A stretch of DNA of 64,000 nt, taken from Datisca glomerata. Lineage: Eukaryota > Streptophyta > Magnoliopsida > Cucurbitales > Datiscaceae. A program made the position numbers and the translations under genes. Each line of letters starts with the position of its first letter. The first letter of the stretch is position 1. The DNA is taken from the NCBI GenBank assembly GCA_003255025.1, contig QANY01008049.1:186001-250000 (forward strand), read 5' to 3'. The notes under the pieces were generated by a model, which worked only from the letters and a program-made list of their open reading frames with translations, did no database searches and had not been told where the DNA came from. Below are positions 20,356-32,790 of this stretch, piece after piece.

Positions 20356-22480
20356 TGATGAGGACGAGGCATTGTGATGAGGTGTTGTGCTGACATGAAG
20401 AGACCTAATACGTCATGATTTCATTAGTGGAATATATATGTTTGCACAACAAATGTATACGCCGGTCAAGAGCACATATACATACTATCATAATACTAGT
20501 TGTACACAAAAGAACTCGGATAAATCTATATGGATACTAGTAGATTGAACGCTTGTGAATACACTTTCTTTATTTTTTAGGTTTGGTATTTTCAAAATAT
20601 CTCTGTGAGAGGTGCAAACCGTACCATTTTACTCTTTGCTGATCATCTGATAAAAAAATTCGCCATAACAAGAATAAGCAAAATATGTAATTGAACAAAA
20701 ATGATTAATTATTTTGATAAAGTACTATACATTTCTATGATACATACAAAAAACATTGTATGCATGCGTAACGGTGAAAACATGGAATAGTAGTTCAAAT
20801 ATATGCGGGTTCTTTCCATCGTATTTTGGAGAGCTAAAAGCTTAGCCTAAAATGGTAGAGAAGTTGTGGCTTACTAAACAAAGATATCCTAACTCCTAAG
20901 AGAGGATCTCTGGGGATATAAATCATATAGTATCTTTCAAATAAATGCGGGTTCTCTTTTTTTAACCTTTTCCTTTTGTGTATTATTTGCACTCTTTGAT
21001 TCTTTCTTTATTTTTAATTTTTCTACCTACTTTTCCATTGCTTTTGACGTCTTAACTTTACCCTTTTCAACCTTTCACACTTGAAAAAAGCTTTTTGTTT
21101 TAGTTGCATCAATATTCAAGATCATCATCGAATATCAGAGGGTGAATTTGTTTTAAAACAAAAACTTGTTTGCAATTAGTACGTAGTTTTACTTTTAACA
21201 CTATTTTTTCGCTTGTTTATTATTTCCATAACTTTTTTGCTCCCTCTTGGTTGTAACCTATAAGTTTGAACATATTACTGAACGAAATACATAACAATTA
21301 CATGCCAAATGATATATATTGTCACAGATCATGACTTCGCAATGTAACGTGTGGCATATATACAATCCACATATACGTGCAGGAAAGAAAATAAAAAGTT
21401 TTTCTGGCACTGCTTGTAGATTTCTTAAACAACATAGACACCACTCTAGTTTGAAAATGATAAATAAGTAAAAAATCTGTTAATTTAGGTGTGGAAAGAC
21501 AATATTATCTCTATAACAAATCTGAAGCATTTATTTTTCTAATTTGAACCATTAACTGCTCTAGGTATTTTAGAGATTAGGTGAATTCTAATTGGATATT
21601 AGAAGAAATTGGTTTGAATATTTTTAGAATTGGGAATAAAACAAGGGGTAATTTGGGTATTGATTTGTATCATGCAAACGGTGTTAGTTTGAAATTTAAC
21701 AATTCTGAGTATTTTGGTCAATGAAACTTAATATGAATGAATGTCTGTATCATTTTTCAAACTAGATAAATGTACATGTAATTTAAGCAAACTATTACAT
21801 ATAATCCCACAATACACTTAAATTAGAACTAATGAAAAAATAATACACGTTCAATTATGTTGTAAATGAATAGTTTTCAATTATGATGTAAATGTATAGT
21901 TTTCAAACAACGATTTATGATCACTTAATAGTGAGCAATATGATGTTATGCATAGCATCAAAGGTTCTGTACTGAATTATTTATCTAGTCTGTAGACATG
22001 GAAAGTTAAATAAAGTTGATTAAAGTAAAATCATTTGTTATCTTTGATTGATAGTGTAATTAGTTGCATTATTGAGTAGTCTCTAGTTAAGAAAAAGAGC
22101 TTAATTTGAGGAAAAGCTATCTTTTCATCCTCATTTTAGATGATATTAAAGGAAAATAAAAATTAAAAAGGTCGTCATTCAGCTTGGCAGGTTTACTATA
22201 TTTGTATCTTTTTCCATACAGAATTGGTGTTTTGGAATTTGGACCTATTTTTTCATGGCTATAACAGTAAAAGGACTTTCCCGTGACATTACCTTTTAGA
22301 TACATAATAACAAAACAAACATGTAATTAGCTCGATTTGGTAACCTCTAGGGATACTTTTTTTGCAAATTGTAACTTTTTTGTCTAGGCTTTTGCCTTAA
22401 AGTCGCTAATTTTTGCATTGAATTAATCACAAAAGTTTACAAGGATTATTTGGAAAATTATACATTTTTCAATTTAGATT
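20356..22480. other. Non-coding AT-rich interval, no gene seen
   Basis: About 2.1 kb without recognisable coding similarity on either strand. Small local repeats occur (for example ATGATGTAAATG.ATAGTTTTCAA twice near 21850-21905). GGGATACTTTTTTTGCAAAT near 22351 resembles a Mutator-type terminus, but no inverted partner was found. Confidence 0.6.
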
Positions 22481-22559
22481 AGAAAAAAATGTACGTATTT
22501 TTTAAAACTCAGAATATTATACTCATGGCCCACTATATCAACTCAAAGCAAGTGTTTAC

Positions 22560-23811
22560 TCTCTTCCCAAGGCAGTTACGCATCAAACATCGATTTGACG
22601 GTTACTTGCTATCTTCTCTTTTGCGTCGCTTCTTTGTTCATTTGTTATCTTCCTCCTCGTCTCCATTCTCATCTGTATTCTCTCTTCTCGGTGAAAAATC
22701 GTTACTTCTTCTTCGGTGAGAAAGTCCCTCTCAGTCTTGTTCTTCTTCCTTTGTCAGAGACGCACTAGACTCAGGAAAACCGTTCGTCTTCAGTGCGATA
22801 CCCACCGATCAACAAACTCAGGTACCAATTCTTCTCTCTTTGTTTTGGATGCAGAAAAGGATTCGATTTACCAGTTTTGTTCTTCTTACTGAAAGTTGGG
22901 GGGAAATTATCAAGGGTTAAATATCAGGACTTTTTCTATTATGTATTGGGTTGGGAGAAAATCGTCTAGGGTTAGATTCTCCCTTGATGATTATAATATT
23001 CTACATGCCTAGATTGCTTGATGCTTGTTTATGATAAATGCTTGTGATAACCATATGAATCTATTGGCTATGTGAAGGGTTCAAGTAGCTGTTTAGGACT
23101 ACTTGAATAATTCAAGTAGTCATTTTGACTATAGCAGTAAGTAGTTAAAGAGTTTAATTAGTTGTTTATAACTACATGAACCCCTTAAGTAGTCATTTTG
23201 TTGCAGCATTAAGTAATCCATTAAACAAACGGATACTTGAAGGGTTCAAATAGTCATAAACAACTACTGGAACCTTCAAGTAGTCATTTGCTCACTCGAA
23301 GAATCATACCTGTAACTTGAGGGGTTCAAATCGTCATAAACAACTTGAACCCCTCAATTAATCTTTTTTATAGTGGCAGACAATTATTCAGTGAACAAGT
23401 GACTACTTGAAGGGTTCAAGTAGCTGTATCTGAGTACTTGAACCCTTCAAGTAGTCATTTGTTCACTACTTGAGGGGTTCAAATAGTTATATCTGACTAC
23501 TTGAACCCTTAAATTAGTAATTTTGATTCTAGAAGTCAAAATAAGTAACTACTTGAAGGGTTCAAGTAGTTGTATTTGACTACTTGAACCCTTTAAGTAG
23601 TGATTTTGATTCTAGAAGTCAAAACAAATAACTACTTGAAGGGTTCAAGTAGTTATATCTGACTATTAGAACCCTTCAAATAGTCACATGTTCCCTACTT
23701 GAACTATTCAAGTCACTGTATCTGGCTACTTTAACCCTTCAGTAAGCAATCAAGTGCTTTTTATGTGTATAAATAAATCATGAAACTTACTTATTATCTG
23801 TATCTTTCAAG
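22560..23811 (+). other. 5' leader exon and long leader intron of the ULP1 gene
   Basis: A CT-rich transcript-leader-like stretch (22560-22821) ends at CTCAG|GTACC, and a matching acceptor TTTCAAG lies at 23811, just before the coding exon. The 990-bp intron is filled from about 23040 to 23760 by the palindromic minisatellite. Splice sites are inferred by eye. Confidence 0.55.
23040..23760. repeat. Palindromic minisatellite, cluster A (in the ULP1 leader intron)
   Basis: Core unit: ACTACTTGAA, then GGG or CCC, then TTCAAGTAGT; the two 10-bp arms are exact reverse complements. GGG and CCC units alternate with 8-10 bp between them (TGTATCTG), so each pair is also an inverted repeat of 23 bp. 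Pairs are separated by CATTTTGATTCTAGAAGTCAAAA-type spacers that are themselves palindromic. Higher-order period about 85 bp; about nine pairs, with point changes. Confidence 0.93.
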
Positions 23812-25509
23812 AGATCGTGGCTCCAAAGATTCAACGAACTCCATTACTAAATGAAGATGAATTTATCTCTATAAGAGTGAATTGCCTCTCAGACTTACAT
23901 GCATTCAAGGAATTGAATGAGAAGTGGACTCAATCTCAAAAGATTCTCTTTCGACATACATGTTTTGATCATCTAATAGACATACGAAGTATCCAGTTTT
24001 ATGGAACCATATGTCATCATATGCTTGTCTGAGAAGCTTAGTCGAAGGATGATATTACTTCTGGTGATACGATCTATTTCTCATAGATGGGAAAGTAATT
24101 AGGATCTCCAAGAGAGAATTATCATTGGTAACTGGCCTTCACTTTGGCACTCTTCCTATCCTTGGGAGTTATGACAATACAGCCCCTAATATAATTAGGG
24201 ATCAATACTTCAGCCGCGACGACAACATCAACAATAAGTGGTTGGAAGAAGTGTTTATAGGTAGCAAAGGTGTTGAGGATGTGGATGTTGTGAAGTTGGC
24301 TCTATTGTACTTGTTGGAGCATGTTTTATTAGAGAAGGAGAAAAGAAATAAAACTGATCAAAGATGGGTGATGCTAGCTGATAATCTAGATGATTTCAAT
24401 AGCTATCCATAAGGTGAGGTATGTTTTATAAGACAATACAGGCATTGAAGAACGCCCTTCCAAAAGACAGTAATGATGAGGAACAATTGGTGGCCAAAAG
24501 AAAAATAAGAAGAACGTTGGAAAAAAAACTTCTGAAATCACATACGCTTTGGGGGGGTTTCCCATATACTTTTCAGGTATCTCCATTTTCCTCTTCTTCT
24601 TTTTTATGCTTCTAATAAATGGAGAATAATTATTATTGATTTATACAGGTTTGGGCATATAATGTCATCCCCACTGTCAGTAGCTTGTATGCGGTAAAGG
24701 TTGCTAATCGATTTCCACAATTACTTAATTGGACGACTAGCACCATTGTTTTCTATAAGGCCATGCACAAGAATATTTTCTCTCAAAAAATTGTCAGAAC
24801 TCCTGATTTTCCATTTTTATAATACTGTTCATTGCTATCAATTATTCATGAGATATTAATGTCATATGTTTTTATGTTAATTTGTAGTTAAATGAACTTT
24901 TAACTTTGAACCCAACCGACATTGAAGAGCAATAACCATACTGGAAGACTTTTGCTAAAGTTCAATAAGTTGGGGGTGTTGTTGATGAAGAGGTGGACTT
25001 ACAAGAGTAGAGTCATTTTCCTCAAAGTGGAACTGAGGCTGAAGTTCCACTTATAGAGTATTCTGCCTTTTGTAATATGGATAGTGGTGAGGATGATGTC
25101 CTTCATGCTTTCATGCATGAGACAACAAAGAAGTTGGACATCATGAATGTTGATATTAAGACTCTTAAGGCTGACTCCTTAATGCTTAAAAAAGAAGTTA
25201 CTGATATTAAGCAGGAGTTAAAAAGCATTGTAGGTCAGCTTCAAGTCTTTATCGACCAATCGGTGAAATCCTCAGGTGGGAATGATTTTTGAAAGTTTTA
25301 TGTTCATTCTTTTGACGAAGCTGTTGAGGATGATGGTCAGAAAAATTATGAAAAGATGGATGTTGATGAAGATTATGTAGGTCAGGAAAATTTTGATGAA
25401 GATGATGATAACCAATTGGATAAATTAGTTTCTCAAATTGTTCAATAAAATGATGTTCAATTGGACAGACAACAAATCAAAAGGGACAGCCCGCCGGTGT
25501 GACATAGCT

Positions 25510-25735
25510 GGATCTACCTACAGAGGGGGCTGACTCTCCGTTGGAAATGTGTACAAAACAAGAGCCCGCTATAGAGATCAATGTAGAGATACCTACTGAG
25601 GGGGCTGAATCTCCATTGGAAAATTCGACAGACCATGAGTGCATTGAAGAGATCAATGTAGAGATACCTACTAAGGGGCTAGTGAAAAAGTGTTCGAATC
25701 AAGAGCCCACTTTTGAGACAGAGATGGAAGAGATA
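25510..25735 (+). repeat. In-frame repeat in the ULP1 gene linker
   Basis: A unit encoding INVEIPTEGAESPLE recurs about three times with drift, spaced by cysteine/glutamine-rich segments. It is an acidic low-complexity linker between DUF1985 and the protease core. Confidence 0.7.
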
Positions 25736-26309
25736 CCTACTCAATGGATTTTCTCTCAAGTGGTAAAGATAAATAATCAAGAGGTTCTTGAAAAGTTGAA
25801 TCTTCAAATGGAAAAGTCTATTTCATTGGTTGAACATCAAGTCTGAAAGTCTCCAAAGAATTCAAGTGACATTATTGACCCTCAAGGGGTAGAGACAGAA
25901 GTGGGGGGAGGAACAACGTCAGTTGAATCCGACATTGTAGATGTTCTTGGGGAGTTGGGAAAGAGAATGCACTTTCCATCTCAATATGTCAAGTCTCCCT
26001 AGACAGATCTGGCAAGAAAACAACGTCAGATGGAACAATTTGAGAAATAAACCCCATCAACACCATTGAAACTTTTTTTTGAAATTCATGAAGTTGATGA
26101 GAAAAGATTTGACGAGTGGTATGAGTATGTCGATAATAGGTAACTTCCTGAACTTATGGCTGTAGATCAAATATTTAAAAGAATGTTAGATGATGTGCAT
26201 AGTTGGTAAGGCGTTCTTCACCACGCTCGTGCATCCACTTGAATGGTTAGAATTAAAGGTCCGTATTTAATTAGTTTAGAACTCAGCCAATTGAAATTTT
26301 GTTCTGTTC

Positions 26310-26520
26310 CGCAATATATTACTTGAATCCTTCAAGTAGTCATTTTGATTCCTACAGTTAGTTATCTAAAGAGCATGAGAATACTTGAAGGATTCAAGTA
26401 GTTTTGTATGACTACTTAAATCCTACAAGTAGCGACAAACAACTACTTAAAGGGTTCAAGCAGTTATAAAAAACTATTTGAACCATTCAGGTAGTCTCAT
26501 GCTCTCTATTCTACAACATA
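26310..26520. repeat. Palindromic minisatellite, cluster B (ULP1 intron)
   Basis: Four to five copies of the same TACTTGAA-GGG/CCC-TTCAAGTA unit (for example near 26320, 26383, 26412, 26444 and 26480), with TTTTGATTC spacers as in cluster A. Coding similarity is present on both sides, so the cluster probably lies in an intron. Confidence 0.88.
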
Positions 26521-29238
26521 TAATATCTCTTTTCCTTATTTTGTTGGCAACATATTGATGAGCACTTGCTTAATATTTGGAGGGATCTTCAACTCTTCCA
26601 CCCAATTTGACGAATCAATATTGCATACCTTATTTTTCAAGTAAGCTTTTGGATTTTTTTTCAAAGCTCAAAATCATTGCAAACCTATCCACCAACTGAT
26701 CAATATTGTTGACCTCAAATGTAGGCTAACATATGTGGTAGATGTGAACAATATGATGCTAATCCATCCATGTTTACATTAGAAGACAATGACAACTTAC
26801 GAGGTTACATAATCGAAATGAGACCTCATTTTAGAAAGGCTTGGGATTCTTATGATCGAGTATGCACTCTTACACATTTTTCATATTAAGCCAAGTTTGC
26901 TAAAATGCTATTGTATAGGTTTTGTTTGCAAAGAACGTGAACAAATCTCACTGGCTAACCGTAGAGCTGGATTTAAATGAACAAGCCTTGAAAATGTATA
27001 ATTCATTGAACACCGCGAATCAACAATCCCACACTAGAATAAATATGGCATTATACAAAAGGCGAATATCCCGTGAAAAGTAATCCACAATGATCATGCA
27101 GCATCTGTGATATCCCCTCATACTAAATGTTTGCATTTTTTGTGAGACGCAACGCCTCCTGTGAAGCCCCCTATGGTATCTCATTTTTTACAAGATTTTC
27201 TTACTCTTATAGAATGTTGTTTAATGAAGTTTTACGACTCCTTTTACTTTTATTCAACATGTGTTTTTAATTTTTTTAAATTAATATTTACAGATATTTT
27301 TGTATCTTATTAAATCAAATACCATAAAATTTTTTAAACCTCATTGAAATAGTTTTTTCTTATAAATTATACCTCTTATAAATAACTTTTCCTGATATTT
27401 TATAAATGCTATTTTTTTACAATCAACTTATACTCACCTGTTTACATACCTATTTAAGAATTCAAAATTAATATATTACTAGAATAAAAAGCATTCTTAC
27501 ATCATTTCATTTTCATAAAATATCATCCAAAAGTATCATAAAAAAGTATTAGTTATTAGTTAGTCTACTAATACAATAGTATCATCATTAGTTTCAAAAT
27601 ATAAAAAGCATCTAAAAGTTTCACAAACACTATAAAATAACTTCAAATTTTCACTATTTCATATCTCAACTCCTCAAACTTTGATGTCATGATAAAAATC
27701 CTCGAGTAATTGCAGGTCCTATATTTTAAGGAGAATGGTCACTGTAATTGTTTAAAATTCTCACAAACTAATCTACACTACAACTACAAGTTGAACATAT
27801 TGAGCGTTATGTACGTAGTGAAAATCTAATACAAAATGAACATATTAGTTAAATTTAAAAGTACTATGAATTTACAATGAAGTTTTATTTTCACAAATTA
27901 CAAATTAAAAAAGGAATATGATGAATTGAATAATTTGCATATGAACGTAAAATGAAGAAAATATAAAATACTAATTCCCAAGTGTTTTGAGATTTCTTAT
28001 CATCTAAGTAAACTACACCTATAAATTGAAGGCCAAGTAGTCAAATAACATATGTAAAGAAGTAAAAGCAGAATTGCCATAGGTTATTTACTAATCATGC
28101 CAGCAACAAATCTATGAGCTTTAAAAAATATAAAATATCATATTCTCCCACTATTTATTGCATCTCTAGCAAGATAGTAAGGGTAAGCCCATGGTTAGGG
28201 GACTAAAGATCACAATTATCAAATAGTGGAATATTGATCCCAAGACTTGTTTCATGTTAATAAATTACTATGTACAAAGAGCTAATCATTTCACGATCAA
28301 GTGGGCGACACTCATATTTATTAAGTTAGGCGTCAAGTGATCAGCATTGGGCATAAATATTCCATTATTACGGAAGTTGGCGCAGAGGACATGATATTCA
28401 ACACTCAACCAAGCCTTTTTTTTATCTCAACAACATTGAACAGAGCTTACCTAATAACACCCCAAAATCGACAAAACTTCAAGGCAGTCTCAATAACAAC
28501 AAAAAACTACAAAGCCCTAACAAAACCACATAGTAGTCAGGTTTATTGATAAAAAATAGCTATTTATTTCTACACTCTACCAGCAGAAAATTTCTTAAAA
28601 ATATAAAGAACCATGGGAATCCCAGTGAAGGTTGAACTAATCCAAAAGAAAGAGGCAGTTCTACAATAATAGACATAAAGAAACTACTTTAAACATAAAG
28701 TTTCGTGATGAAAGAACCGTGGGAATTCAAAACATACTAAATTGTAAGATCGTAATTAGTCTAAATTCACCACATGGCAAATATAGGACAATGCTAATTA
28801 CTATTGTCATGCCTTATAATATTGAGTGTCAAACGTACTCTTAAGGTATTTAAGCTTGGAAATATTGTCTAACAAATTAACATGTATGATAGAGAGATGG
28901 GTATACAATTAAGCAAAAAGCATTAACGAAGGTAAACTAAATATGAAACACAATCTTTGAATTTTGTAAAATTAGATAAGAAAATGGGAAATATAAATTA
29001 AAAAATTTCAATTAATCACATCATGTAAAATCGATTTAAACGCGCTTCCACATTGGACCAGTGTTAACTTTACATTCACACCCCAAATTAGAATTAGATG
29101 TTGCCCGTGGACTAAGCAAATGAATTAGAAGCTTGAACACTTTTACGGGACATTTTATTTATGTAATTTCCAGAAAAATATTTTAACTGATTGGTTCAAC
29201 TACTAGCCAACTAATTAAAGACATGGAAAATAACTTAC

Positions 29239-29670
29239 CACAATGAGTTTTCTAGCTTTCTCAGGTTGTCTTGCTAATCTTATCGTGGCAGCTGTAGCAG
29301 CACCTGATGAAATGCCTACCTGAGGGGAGATCACGATAACATTTTAAATTATAAAAAATAGAGTGGGAAACTCTCTATCACTTTGATCAATGTAAAAGAA
29401 TATTTTAGGTTGTCACTATAGGAAGAAAGTCGATCCAATATTCCAATGGTGATCAGGTGTGTTACCAAAGAGGAGGATTCAATTATTTTTTCAAGAATAG
29501 AGAAGGGTTCTTGGGCATACATAGCTAAGAAATGATAAATCCGCTGAAATAGATTTTTTCCCCAAATATTTATGGCAAAAAATATTGAAGAATTGTAACT
29601 TACACGCAGACCTTCCTCCAATGCTAATCTCCTTGCCACTTCGACAGCTTCATCATTTGTCACGTAGATT
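29239..29670 (-). pseudogene. Captured O-acetylserine(thiol)lyase (cysteine synthase) exons
   Basis: Two minus-strand exons with good splice sites. The first (about 29670-29604) encodes VTNDEAVEVARRLALEEGLR and ends CGT|GTAAGT. The second (29319-29239) follows CCCTCAG and encodes VGISSGAATAATIRLARQPE and KARKLIV, ending GTG|GTAAGT. They join in frame across a 284-bp intron. VGISSGAA is the conserved glycine-rich segment of plant cysteine synthases, PLP enzymes making cysteine from O-acetylserine and sulfide. No upstream exons (lysine Schiff-base motif) or terminal exon (FPSFGERYLS-type) were found, so this is a fragment taken up by the transposon. Confidence 0.82.
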
Positions 29671-30894
29671 TTGTGTATGTAATTTTCATTATTAGTCATT
29701 AACTTTCAGCCAAATCATCAAGTAATTGTACATATTTAATGCTAAAATACCCTTGTCAAATGTCTGAACTGTCTAAAAAACAAAGAAAATAGAAGGAACC
29801 ACTATGTTCAATATTCTCAAAGGCCTTATAATTCAATTCCTGCCATATACACTAAAACAAACACAAAGCAATATATTTACCTCTTAGTCAAAAAAGTCCT
29901 CCATAGCTAAAAAAGGGAAGTCTGATACTGAAGTTGGCCTAGTCCAATATAGTCCGACAATGTCAAAAATGAAGCCTCACAAAGAAGATAAAATGACACA
30001 AACATAGGTGTTGACCTGCATATGACACACGTAGCATTTATTGAAGGAATTCATCTACGCTAAGGTTATCTAGAGTCAAATTTGAATTCAAGGCAGATTT
30101 GCAAGTTAAAAGAGCTTGTCAAAGAATTCATCTATATGGAGTTTATTATGCATCTTATATTGGTAAATAATGATTTCCCAATAGCTCAAATAAACATCCA
30201 CTAAATTTTTTTTATAGAACGTCAATCACTAATTTCAAGTAAATTCTATCAGAATTAGAAGCCAAGCCTAGCCTTCTGATTTAGTGACTTTTTTACCTCG
30301 TCAAAAACTAATCTTCCAAGTATCAATAACACAACTAGTAGATATAATTGCTAATAAGGATGGACAGGAACATAATTGCATTTACTTCATATAGTTTACT
30401 TTGCTTGAAAGTTGTTCGATGCTAACATTTTAGCAAATTTTTTCCTTGACTCCCTCAAAAAATAAACCTGAAGGCTAGTTCTCTTTCAAAGAAGAGCATT
30501 TTAGAAATACAAAAAAAAATGTTACATCTCACTAATGATGAAGAACTATAGAAAGGGGAAAAGAAACTATTGCAAAATAAATACATCAGTAGAGAAAGTG
30601 ACAGTCAACTTAAGGAGAACTCTAAATTCAAAAAGCCCACACAAATGTGCATTGCGTGTAGTGTATCGATGGGATAACCTACTTTGGAAAAGTTTTTTTT
30701 TTCAAACCCACAAGTGTAAAATGAGGGAGGACAAAAAGAACATCATATTTTATAAGTTGTAAACAATGAAGTAGAGATAGGCAGACAATCTGACTAAATC
30801 ACAGACAAAAATTCTAAATAGCAATTGCATAATAAACTCCTACCCTAGTCAAAAGATGCAACAACAAGAACTGAGTTGTCAACCCGTGATCTCA

Positions 30895-31010
30895 GAAAAT
30901 CATGAAGTTTCTGAGATCTCGAGCTTCTGAAGAGGGCAATCACAAGCTTATGAGATTTGCAAAGCTTCTGAGGTCGCGAGCTTTTGAAAAGGAGGGTAAT
31001 CACGGACCTC
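30895..31010. repeat. Imperfect ~60-bp tandem duplication
   Basis: AAGTTTCTGAGATCTCGAGC and AAGCTTCTGAGGTCGCGAGC begin two adjacent copies that both run into GGGCAATCAC/GGGTAATCAC. Three related short blocks are visible in total. The surrounding open frame is not recognised. Confidence 0.65.
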
Positions 31011-31417
31011 GGCCAAGCCCTAGGTTATATGTTGTATTCTTTTTTAGGTTGAAGCCGAGAGACCCTGTGAAGAAAAATGGTAAAGGAAAATGAGAAGGAT
31101 TCATGGAGTGAAAGGAATCGGGTTGAGCTACTGAAAATGGAGAATTAACGTGCGAGATACCAAAGAAGAGTGAAGACTATAGAGGGAAATGAAAGAGGGC
31201 TTCGATCAATGTCGATTTTAATTTCACTCCCCCTCTTTTTTCCAAGTCCCGCTCCTTTAAATTTTTAGTCCCCATCTTTTTACCTCTGATTTTTTCTTTT
31301 TACTTTTAACTAGAATAAATTTTACTTGATTTATAAATCTCCTATTGTTATGAGTTTTCAACAAGAGGAGACTGAAATTCTTGTATTTTATTCCTATAGA
31401 ATTTCATATTTCTTGTA

Positions 31418-31770
31418 GTGCCAAATACGTTAACTAATGTGACTGTTCACCCATCTACTCCCACTATACTACAAAGTATGAACTTTTATGGAAAAAGAAA
31501 AGTTCATAAAGTACTTGATGAGTGGTCTCTAACTAATGTCAAGGTTCCTCAGCAAGGGAACATGTGAGGTTTGTTCTAGTACATATGACCATAATTCATG
31601 AAAGAAGCATATCTGATTTATTTTGCTTTTGTTTTGTAGAGGGGATGGTGATGGTTTTGCATAAAATTTTTGGATTGCTTGGTTTATGGTAAGGAGATAT
31701 CAACTATAAAACATAAATTCATTCCACAATGGCGCAAAAAGATGTTTTTTCTGTCGTAGAGCTCCAGCTG
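31418..31770 (+). pseudogene. ULP1-like protease, C-terminal catalytic part
   Basis: After an acceptor-like TTTCTTGTAG the frame reads through KVHKVLDEWSLTNVKVPQQG (31548-31558 encodes the PQQ oxyanion-site glutamine). A small intron follows, with acceptor GTTTTGTAG at 31639, then GDGDG and, one frame over, FCIKFLDCLVYGKEISTIKH and IPQWRKKM. In this family the glutamine precedes a GDCG block holding the catalytic cysteine; here the cysteine codon is replaced (GDGDG) and the frame is shifted by one base. Confidence 0.75.
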
Positions 31771-31974
31771 AAAGTCTTGCAGAATTATAAACACTTTAAG
31801 TTTATTTTTTGGATTTTTAAGTACTTATAAACTTTTCTTTGGATTTTAAGTTTGTGATTGGATTTATTTGCTTATTAGAGTTTTAAGTAATTATAAACTA
31901 ATGAGGAGTTCTAGTTTGCTTATTATGTGGATGATGATAATTTTTGTGTCTAGATTACTCACTAACATGAAACA

Positions 31975-32790
31975 AAAATGACTATTTGAAGGATTCAAGT
32001 ATGACTACTTGAACCCTTCAAATAATCACATGTTTTTTTGGATAACTCAAAGCAAGAAACAAATTAACTACTTGAAGGGTTCAAGTAGTCATAAAACATT
32101 ACTTGAACCCTCCAAGTAGTTGCACGCTCTCTAGATAACTCAAGCAGGAAAGAAAATAACTACTAAAGTATTGAAGTAGTTTTTTATAACTACTTGAACC
32201 CTTCAAGTAGTCTCATGCTCTTCGGATAACTTATTGTAAGAATCAAATTGATTACTTGAAATGTTCAAGTAGTTTGTTGTGACTACTTAAAGGGTTCAAG
32301 TAGTTTTATTTTAACTACTTGAGGGATTCAAGTAGTCATAAAGTACTACATGAACATTTCAAATAGTTTTGTGCTCTCTGGATAACTTACTACAAGAATC
32401 AAACAGATTACTTGAAGGTTTCAAGTAGTTTGTTGTAACAACTTAAAGGCTTCAAGTAATTTTGTTATAACTACTTGAGGGGGTTCAAGTAGTCAAAACG
32501 TACTACTTGAACCCTTCAAGTAGTCTTATGCTCTCTAGATAAGTTACTGTAAGAATCAAATTGATTATTTGAAGGGTTCAAGTAATTTGTTGTAACTATT
32601 TGAATTGTTCAAGTAGTTTTCTTATAACTACTTGACGGGATGTAGTCATAAAGTACTACTTGAACACTTCAAAGTCACATGCTCTCTGGATAACTGACTT
32701 TAAGTGTCAAAATGACTATTTGAAGGGCTCAAGTAGTCATAACACACTACTTGAATCTTTCAAGTAGTCATAGAACATATGCAATTTGTA
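31975..32790. repeat. Palindromic minisatellite, cluster C
   Basis: Many ACTACTTGAA/TTCAAGTAGT units with GGG or CCC centres, organised in a higher-order repeat of about 155 bp. Each larger repeat opens with a CTCTCTAGATAACTTACT-like segment and AAGAATCAAA (near 32218, 32379, 32530 and 32683). It lies just beyond the ULP1 3' end, between the convergent genes. Confidence 0.92.

Larger units (their letters stand above)
23817..27110 (+). pseudogene. ULP1-like protease gene with DUF1985 domain (MULE-borne), N-terminal and core part
   Basis: The coding start corresponds to APKIQRTPLLNEDEF, but the codon in start position is GTG (23817), so the start is lost. DUF1985 blocks follow: FRHTCFDHLIDI, VIRISKRELSLVTGLHFGTL, VVKLALLYLLEHVL, LADNLDDFNSYP and VWAYNVIPTVSSLYA. 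A coiled-coil segment (25077-25292), an acidic repeat region and KRMHFPSQYVKSP come next. After the second minisatellite intron, NKSHWLTVELDLNEQALKMY is the C48 protease core: catalytic His at 26949-26951 (HW), but the next acidic position is Asn (27000-27002). Several stops and shifts. The C-terminal catalytic part lies at 31418-31770. The family resembles SUMO-specific proteases; here inactive. Confidence 0.82.
27110..31417. other. Interval splitting the ULP1 gene; AT-rich with captured exons
   Basis: ULP1 similarity stops near 27060-27110 and resumes at 31418 after TTTCTTGTAG, a plausible acceptor. This is either one very large intron or an insertion into one. Apart from the cysteine-synthase exons (29239-29670) and a short duplication at 30895-31010, no coding similarity is seen. 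The right part, read on the minus strand, looks like transcript-leader sequence. Helitron or other transposon ends could not be confirmed. Confidence 0.5.

Noticed and set aside
22330..22400. MULE terminal inverted repeat
   Set aside because: GGGATAC..TTTGCAAATTG is suggestive, but no complementary copy was found near 36800-37900.
22489..22719. Open frame of 76 codons as a gene
   Set aside because: CT-rich leader-like sequence ending at a splice donor; better explained as the 5' UTR of the ULP1 gene.
29349..29699. A 116-codon protein containing the cysteine-synthase segment
   Set aside because: Only 29604 to about 29670 is exon; the rest of the frame reads through an intron.
27107..31320. 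Helitron with captured exons (TC-like start near 27111, CTAG near 31313)
   Set aside because: No convincing hairpin before the CTAG and no A/T insertion context that can be verified by eye; kept only as a hypothesis.
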